This document shows positions 6,204-10,292 of a DNA stretch of 10,292 bases, piece after piece. The stretch is from a bacterium (GTDB lineage: Bacteria; JAMCPX01). Both the position numbers and the translations under genes were made by a program. The first letter of the stretch is position 1, and each line of letters opens with the position of its first letter. The notes under the pieces were generated by a model, which made no database searches, had not been told where the DNA came from, and was given only the letters and a program-made list of their open reading frames with translations. The stretch spans positions 1-10,292 of the forward strand of contig JAJYYW010000022.1 of NCBI GenBank assembly GCA_021800575.1, read 5' to 3'.

Positions 6204-7067
6204 TCAGGCACTCCCATAGCTGTGCAGCCCGGAGAGCACAAGGTTAACACCGAGATAGGTAAACAGGACAAAGCCGAACCCCACGATTGCAAATATGGCC
6301 GCTGCCCTGCCGTGCCAGCCCCATGAATACCTGAGGTGCAGATAGACGACGTAGATCAGGAACGTGATAAGGGACCATGTTTCTTTGGGATCCCAGCTCC
6401 AGTATCTCCCCCACGCATAATCCGCCCAGGCAGCACCGGTTATGATGCCGATCGCCAGCAGAATCTCTCCTATGATGATGAGCTTATAGCTCATATCGTC
6501 GAGGATTTTTGTAGAAGGCAGGTATGCAAGAACCTTTCCATTGGTATGCCGGGTATACCAGTCGCTTATCAGGTAAAATACCGACGCACCAAATGCGAGG
6601 GCAAAAAAAGCATACCCAAAAAAACTCGTGATAACGTGAAAGACCAGCCAGTTGCTTTTCAGGGCGGGTACGAGCGGCTCAATCCTGCTGCTCACGTCCG
6701 GTGAAAATGACGCATACGCCATAAATATAAAAGCGGTGAGAGACACGGGAAATCCAAGTTTTCTGATCTTGTATTTGAGATCGACTATGATATAGGTCAG
6801 CGCGATGGTCCATGAAAGGAAGATCAGCGACTCGTAGAGGTTTGTTATCGGGATATGCCCGTAGTCGAGATGATAGGACTCAACCCAGCGTGCGGCCAAA
6901 CCTGCTGTTTCGATCAAAAACCCAACAACAAAAACCACAAACCCTGCTATATCAAGATATTTTTTCTTGAAAACGAGCCCGAACAGATAGAAGAACATAG
7001 CCACAACATATACAAACGTAGCTATGCTCAGCAACAACGTATTTGTCTGGTGACCTATGTGCATCAT
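6204..7067 (-). CDS. ccsA: cytochrome c biogenesis protein CcsA (ResC), haem-handling subunit
   Basis: This 287-residue polytopic membrane protein is the haem-handling partner of ResB in System II cytochrome c maturation, which carries haem across the membrane and attaches it to CxxCH motifs of apocytochromes. It shows about eight hydrophobic segments and the WWD domain: W214, W219, W223 and W225-D226-P-K-E. Flanking histidines H144 (in LVFHVITSFFGYA) and H252 (in GWHGRAA) fit the external haem ligands, and H68 or H71 is a candidate for an inner one. N76-L-Y-E-S is also typical of the family. The length fits the CcsA/ResC family. The start codon overlaps the resB stop (ATGA), and AAAGGGG on the minus strand (7081-7075) lies seven bases before the ATG. 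A second Met follows at once and is an equally possible start. Databases name this family inconsistently as CcsA, CcsB or ResC. Confidence 0.93.
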   Translation of the reverse strand: MMHIGHQTNTLLLSIATFVYVVAMFFYLFGLVFKKKYLDIAGFVVFVVGFLIETAGLAARWVESYHLDYGHIPITNLYESLIFLSWTIALTYIIVDLKYKIRKLGFPVSLTAFIFMAYASFSPDVSSRIEPLVPALKSNWLVFHVITSFFGYAFFALAFGASVFYLISDWYTRHTNGKVLAYLPSTKILDDMSYKLIIIGEILLAIGIITGAAWADYAWGRYWSWDPKETWSLITFLIYVVYLHLRYSWGWHGRAAAIFAIVGFGFVLFTYLGVNLVLSGLHSYGSA

Positions 7068-8410
7068 ACGTTTACCCCTTTCTTAATCTCCTGTACAATT
7101 TTTTCGAATTCCATCTCAAATGAATACTTATTCCGGTCGGCAACACCGGCAATGACGAACGACTGGCTGGAGGGGCTGTCCGGGATAAATATCCATATCC
7201 TTCGCCGGTAACTGAAAAACGACATGATCAACCCGACAATCAGTACGATGGCACCGGCTGCAACGTACGGAGCACCAGGATCCTTGGCTACCTGAAGACC
7301 GGTGTAGAAACTCTCATCCGCTTTCAGAAATTTTATGGTATACCCGTCAACCCTTTCTGCACCATGAAAATCCGGGTATTTCTGGAGGTATATTCCGGTG
7401 TTCATGAGTTTGCTCCCCTTGTAGACACCCACCAGGATGGTCGGCCCGAATCCCTGATAATTTTGCGCGTAATCAAGCACCTCAATGGAGGTATCACCGG
7501 CAATATGATACAGCTGATGCAGGTTCAGGGAAACATCATTTTCGACGTTGTGATCTCCTCCTTGTAAGGCAAGCGAAAAATTACTTGCACCTGCCTGGCC
7601 GTACGATGCCTGGTATATGGTGATACCCTTATACGTCAGCGGCTTATTGACATCGATCACTTTCCGCGCCACCAGGGTGTTACCGGACAGTATACTGAGA
7701 TCGCTCTTGTATGCTTTGGGAATGCCTGAGTTATAGAATTCAACGTTGAAATGATTACACTTGATGGTAAACGGCAGGGTAATTTTTTCGTTGGTGCGAA
7801 GCGTCCTGACGACATCGGAACTCTCGCCCGGCACAAGATTGAGATAACTTTCAAACCCGAAAAAGGATCCGATCAGCACGCCGACGAAGATAATGATGAG
7901 GCTGATGTGGGTGACGTACGGGCCGAACCGTGCGATACGGCCTTTTTCGAGATACAGGTAATCCCCTTCTTTTGAATCATCGTGGATCGGGCTTTTGTAG
8001 ATTTCTTTTAATTTCTGCTGAAGGTTCTTGATCAGTGTTTGCCGGCTGCCGTTATAGGGAATGGTGGCCTTCTCTTTGAACGCGTTGAGATGCTCAACCG
8101 GCAGCTTCAGTTTCGGGTTCGAAAACATCTTAAAAATAGCCGGTAGTCTCTCCCACGTGCAGACGATAACGTTGACGATAAACATCATCAGCAAGAGCTC
8201 AAACCACCACGAATGATACATATCAAAGAGATCGAAGGCGTTCAGAACATGGAACACGGACATACCGTAGTGTTTCATGTACATTTCATCCGGAAGCCCC
8301 TGCTGTATAACCGTACCGATAATGGCCGTTGCAATAATGATCAATATCAGCACAATGGCCAGCTTAACGGAACTAAAGAATCTCCAAATTTTGTCGACTA
8401 TTTTATCCAT
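7064..8410 (-). CDS. resB: cytochrome c biogenesis protein ResB (Ccs1/CcsB)
   Basis: This 448-residue protein is the second subunit of the System II cytochrome c synthase. Four membrane segments are visible at about 14-34, 66-87, 165-187 and 381-401, which leaves one large domain (about 188-380) outside the membrane, where apocytochromes are received. The N-terminal segment SVKLAIVLIL...GTVIQQ is the typical ResB signature, and H168 at the start of the third segment fits the conserved haem-linked histidine. NKPLTYKGITIYQASYG (255-271) is the characteristic motif of the outer domain. The loop at about 88-164 is charged and cytoplasmic. GAGAGAA upstream of the ATG gives a modest ribosome site. 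It is the first gene of the resB-ccsA-HAD run and overlaps ccsA by four bases, suggesting translational coupling. The product is complete and of normal length. Confidence 0.93.
   Translation of the reverse strand: MDKIVDKIWRFFSSVKLAIVLILIIIATAIIGTVIQQGLPDEMYMKHYGMSVFHVLNAFDLFDMYHSWWFELLLMMFIVNVIVCTWERLPAIFKMFSNPKLKLPVEHLNAFKEKATIPYNGSRQTLIKNLQQKLKEIYKSPIHDDSKEGDYLYLEKGRIARFGPYVTHISLIIIFVGVLIGSFFGFESYLNLVPGESSDVVRTLRTNEKITLPFTIKCNHFNVEFYNSGIPKAYKSDLSILSGNTLVARKVIDVNKPLTYKGITIYQASYGQAGASNFSLALQGGDHNVENDVSLNLHQLYHIAGDTSIEVLDYAQNYQGFGPTILVGVYKGSKLMNTGIYLQKYPDFHGAERVDGYTIKFLKADESFYTGLQVAKDPGAPYVAAGAIVLIVGLIMSFFSYRRRIWIFIPDSPSSQSFVIAGVADRNKYSFEMEFEKIVQEIKKGVNV
7075..7081 (-). promoter_or_regulatory. 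ribosome binding site of ccsA inside the end of resB
   Basis: AAAGGGG on the minus strand lies seven bases before the ATG at 7067 (ten before the second possible ATG at 7064). It supports initiation at the first of the two adjacent Met codons and coupling to resB translation. Confidence 0.6.
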
Positions 8411-8480
8411 ATCGTTGTTCTCTCTTCTGTTCGGTAATAATAAACAAACTCCCCCACATTCATAGCAATACGAAAGAAAA

Positions 8481-8507
8481 CTTATACAGTGACGTATGAA
8501 TTGTCAA
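8481..8507 (-). promoter_or_regulatory. candidate promoter of the resB-ccsA-HAD operon
   Basis: On the minus strand a perfect TTGACA (8507-8502) is followed after 15 bases by TATAAG (8486-8481, five of six consensus bases). The spacing is slightly short, which would make it weaker. The predicted start near 8474 gives a leader of about 64 bases before the resB ATG, in which no riboswitch-like fold is obvious. Confidence 0.5.
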
Positions 8508-8520
8508 TTAAAAAGATTAC

Positions 8521-8576
8521 AAAAAAAGAGAGGGGTGGTGTAGTGCTCCGGAGGCCACCGAGATCTGCACCGGTTT
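8521..8576 (-). terminator. possible weak intrinsic terminator after the hydroxyacyl-CoA dehydrogenase fusion gene
   Basis: Downstream of the stop, the minus strand can form a short stem, GGTGG (8559-8555) with CCACC (8538-8534), enclosing a smaller CTC..GAG pairing. A run of seven T follows at 8527-8521. The stem is short, the loop is large and a few pyrimidines separate it from the T-run, so the call is tentative. Confidence 0.35.
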
Positions 8577-10292
8577 TTAGTTGCGGAGGGGTTTATTATT
8601 CATCAACATGTACTGTATTCTGTCCTGTGTCTTCTGTTCACCGCACAGGCTGAGAAATGCCTCTTTCTCGAGATCCAGCAGTCTCTGCTCATCGATGATT
8701 GTTCCCGGTGTCACATCACCGCCGCCGATCACGTTGATCAGCTTATCCGCTATAAATTCGTCATATTCGCTGATATAGCCGCCGAGCCTTAAATTGCGGG
8801 CACCAAGCCTGAGTGTCGCTATCGCTTCTCTGCCTGCGACAACAATATCCGTCCTCGGATGTAACGGCTTGAAGCCTTCGTTCACCATTGCAAGAACCGT
8901 CTGCTTGGCATCGTAGATGAGGTTGTCTTTATTCAGGGTAATCTGATCCGTCGGCTTCAGAAAACCGTAGAGCTCCACCGCTTCCTTGGCACTCATGGAC
9001 ACCTTCGCCATGCCGATCGTTTCAAAGGTGTGAATGGCCGCTTTAACAGGATCCGGCTTCACGACGTTCTCTCCGAGAGCCCGCAGATACAGCTCTTTCG
9101 TACCACCGCCTGCCGGAATGACACCGACACCGACCTCGACAAGCCCCATGTAGAGTTCCGCGTAGGCCCGCACCTTGTGGGTATGCATGCTGACCTCGCA
9201 GCCGCCGCCCAGTGTCATATTGAACGGTGCGGCCACAATCGGTTTCGGCGCATACTTCATTCTCATATTTGCATTGTGGAGGCCGTCGATTGCACCTTCC
9301 AGTGCTTTCCATTCCTTATTCTGTGCCGCCATGAGGATTAAAAAGATGTTCGCTCCCGCGCTGAAGGTTTCTCCCTCGTTGCCGACGACCATACCGACGA
9401 CGTCACGCCGCGTCTCAAGCATATCGACACCGCTGTTGATCATGGCTATCAGGTCATCATCAATCGCGTTCATTTTGGAATTGAATTCCACACAGATGAC
9501 GCCGTCACCGATATCGAGCAGGCGTGCACTCCCGTTTTCCTTGAGGATCATGCCCTTTTTCTTCAGGCTGTCCAGTGCTATGGTATTGGACCGTTTCACA
9601 AGGGGCTGATAGGTTCCGGTTTTGAAGTCGAAGTAATACTTCTCCCCTTTTAAATCGAGGTAAAATCTGCCGTATCCCTTCTCCATGACTTTCTTGACAT
9701 TGTCCGGGACCTTGATGCCTTCCTTTTCCATTCTTGCCACGGAACCGGCAAGCCCGATGGCATCCCACGTCTCAAACGGACCAAGTGCCCAGTTAAAGCC
9801 CCACTTCATAGCATTATCTATATTGACAATATCGTCCGCTATTTCCGGAACCCGGTTCGCTGCATAGACCAGGGTGTCCTTCGTTACCTTCCATGCAAAT
9901 TGCGCCGCACGGTCGTCCGCAGAAGCAAGCACCTTGATCTTCTCTTCCGGGGTCTCCGCATTCTTCGCCATGGCAAGGGAATCGAACTTGTACTTCTGCG
10001 AATCTTTATACTCCATGGTGTTATAATCAAGCACCAGCTTCTTTCTTCCTTTTTCGTCCTTTATTTTCTTATAAAAGCCCTGGCCTGATTTGTCACCGAG
10101 CCAACCTTGTTGCACCATTTTCTCGATGAACGCGGGCACCTTGAAGACCTCGCGTTTTTCGTCGTTGGGGGTATTCTCATACACATTGTTCGACACATGG
10201 TACAGTGTATCGAGGCCGACAAGGTCACCGGTACCGAATGCCGCACTCCCGGGCCTGCCCATGGGCCTGCCGACGATTGCATCAACCTCATC
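8577..10292 (-). CDS. 3-hydroxyacyl-CoA dehydrogenase/enoyl-CoA hydratase fusion, N-terminus outside the window
   Basis: The frame is open through the right edge, so 571 C-terminal residues are seen and the true start lies beyond 10292; an internal Met at 10262 is not the start. The visible part begins inside the dehydrogenase domain (DEVDAIVGRPMGRP, then GTGDLVGLDT), continues through a second helical copy (WGFNWALGPFETWDAIG, about nucleotides 9824-9774) and ends in a crotonase domain. There the oxyanion-hole segment FSAGAN (around 9350) and both catalytic glutamates are present, in GGGCE (codon near 9197) and GLVEVGVGVIPAGGGT (codon near 9137). The NAD-binding Rossmann domain is missing, cut off by the window. 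This order, dehydrogenase first and hydratase last, matches the FadN type of about 790 residues rather than the FadB/FadJ order. It should carry out the hydration and NAD-dependent oxidation steps of fatty acid beta-oxidation, in either direction. Confidence 0.92.
   Translation of the reverse strand, partial: DEVDAIVGRPMGRPGSAAFGTGDLVGLDTLYHVSNNVYENTPNDEKREVFKVPAFIEKMVQQGWLGDKSGQGFYKKIKDEKGRKKLVLDYNTMEYKDSQKYKFDSLAMAKNAETPEEKIKVLASADDRAAQFAWKVTKDTLVYAANRVPEIADDIVNIDNAMKWGFNWALGPFETWDAIGLAGSVARMEKEGIKVPDNVKKVMEKGYGRFYLDLKGEKYYFDFKTGTYQPLVKRSNTIALDSLKKKGMILKENGSARLLDIGDGVICVEFNSKMNAIDDDLIAMINSGVDMLETRRDVVGMVVGNEGETFSAGANIFLILMAAQNKEWKALEGAIDGLHNANMRMKYAPKPIVAAPFNMTLGGGCEVSMHTHKVRAYAELYMGLVEVGVGVIPAGGGTKELYLRALGENVVKPDPVKAAIHTFETIGMAKVSMSAKEAVELYGFLKPTDQITLNKDNLIYDAKQTVLAMVNEGFKPLHPRTDIVVAGREAIATLRLGARNLRLGGYISEYDEFIADKLINVIGGGDVTPGTIIDEQRLLDLEKEAFLSLCGEQKTQDRIQYMLMNNKPLRN

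Noticed and set aside
8577-10262. Complete hydroxyacyl-CoA dehydrogenase gene starting at the Met codon at 10262
   Set aside because: The frame continues to the window edge with conserved family residues (DEVDAIVGRP), so this Met is internal and the gene is cut by the window.

Overview
The window looks like a chromosomal segment from an anaerobic or microaerophilic Gram-negative bacterium, most plausibly of the Desulfobacterota/Syntrophales or Nitrospirota type. This is an inference. It rests on System II (ResB/CcsA) cytochrome c maturation, a beta-oxidation fusion with the dehydrogenase part ahead of the hydratase part, near-balanced base composition, and sigma70-like promoters. No gene in the window fixes the taxon. 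Layout from left to right: a complete tRNA-Ser(GGA) (64-152, plus strand). Then a plus-strand gene for a two-domain protein (256-1911), a calcineurin-type metallophosphoesterase joined to a minimal nucleotidyltransferase. Its promoter is so close to the ATG that the mRNA is predicted to be leaderless. Its 3' end overlaps, tail to tail, a long minus-strand gene (1883-4615) for a SWIM-zinc-finger SNF2-family DNA translocase, which also has a strong promoter giving only a very short leader. Upstream of that promoter is a hairpin-rich intergenic stretch (about 4658-4884). The rest is on the minus strand. A probable operon, transcribed right to left, runs resB (7064-8410), ccsA (6204-7067, overlapping resB by 4 bases), then a protein with two complete HAD phosphatase domains in tandem (4972-6174). 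The last is cut by a TAA stop, but the same frame continues for 28 more codons that read like the normal C-terminus of a phosphoglycolate-phosphatase-type HAD protein. A candidate promoter (8481-8507) and a possible weak terminator (8521-8576) separate this operon from a 5'-truncated 3-hydroxyacyl-CoA dehydrogenase/enoyl-CoA hydratase fusion (8577 to the window edge). Functionally, ResB and CcsA form the membrane complex that exports haem and attaches it to apocytochromes c; the tandem HAD protein shares their transcript for no obvious reason. The phosphoesterase-nucleotidyltransferase and the SNF2 protein are convergent neighbours with no known joint role. No complete mobile element, CRISPR array or clear defence system was found. 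The points most worth a second look are the phosphoesterase-nucleotidyltransferase fusion with its predicted leaderless mRNA, the in-frame stop inside the tandem HAD gene, and the structured intergenic stretch, which may be a decayed IS200/IS605-type end.
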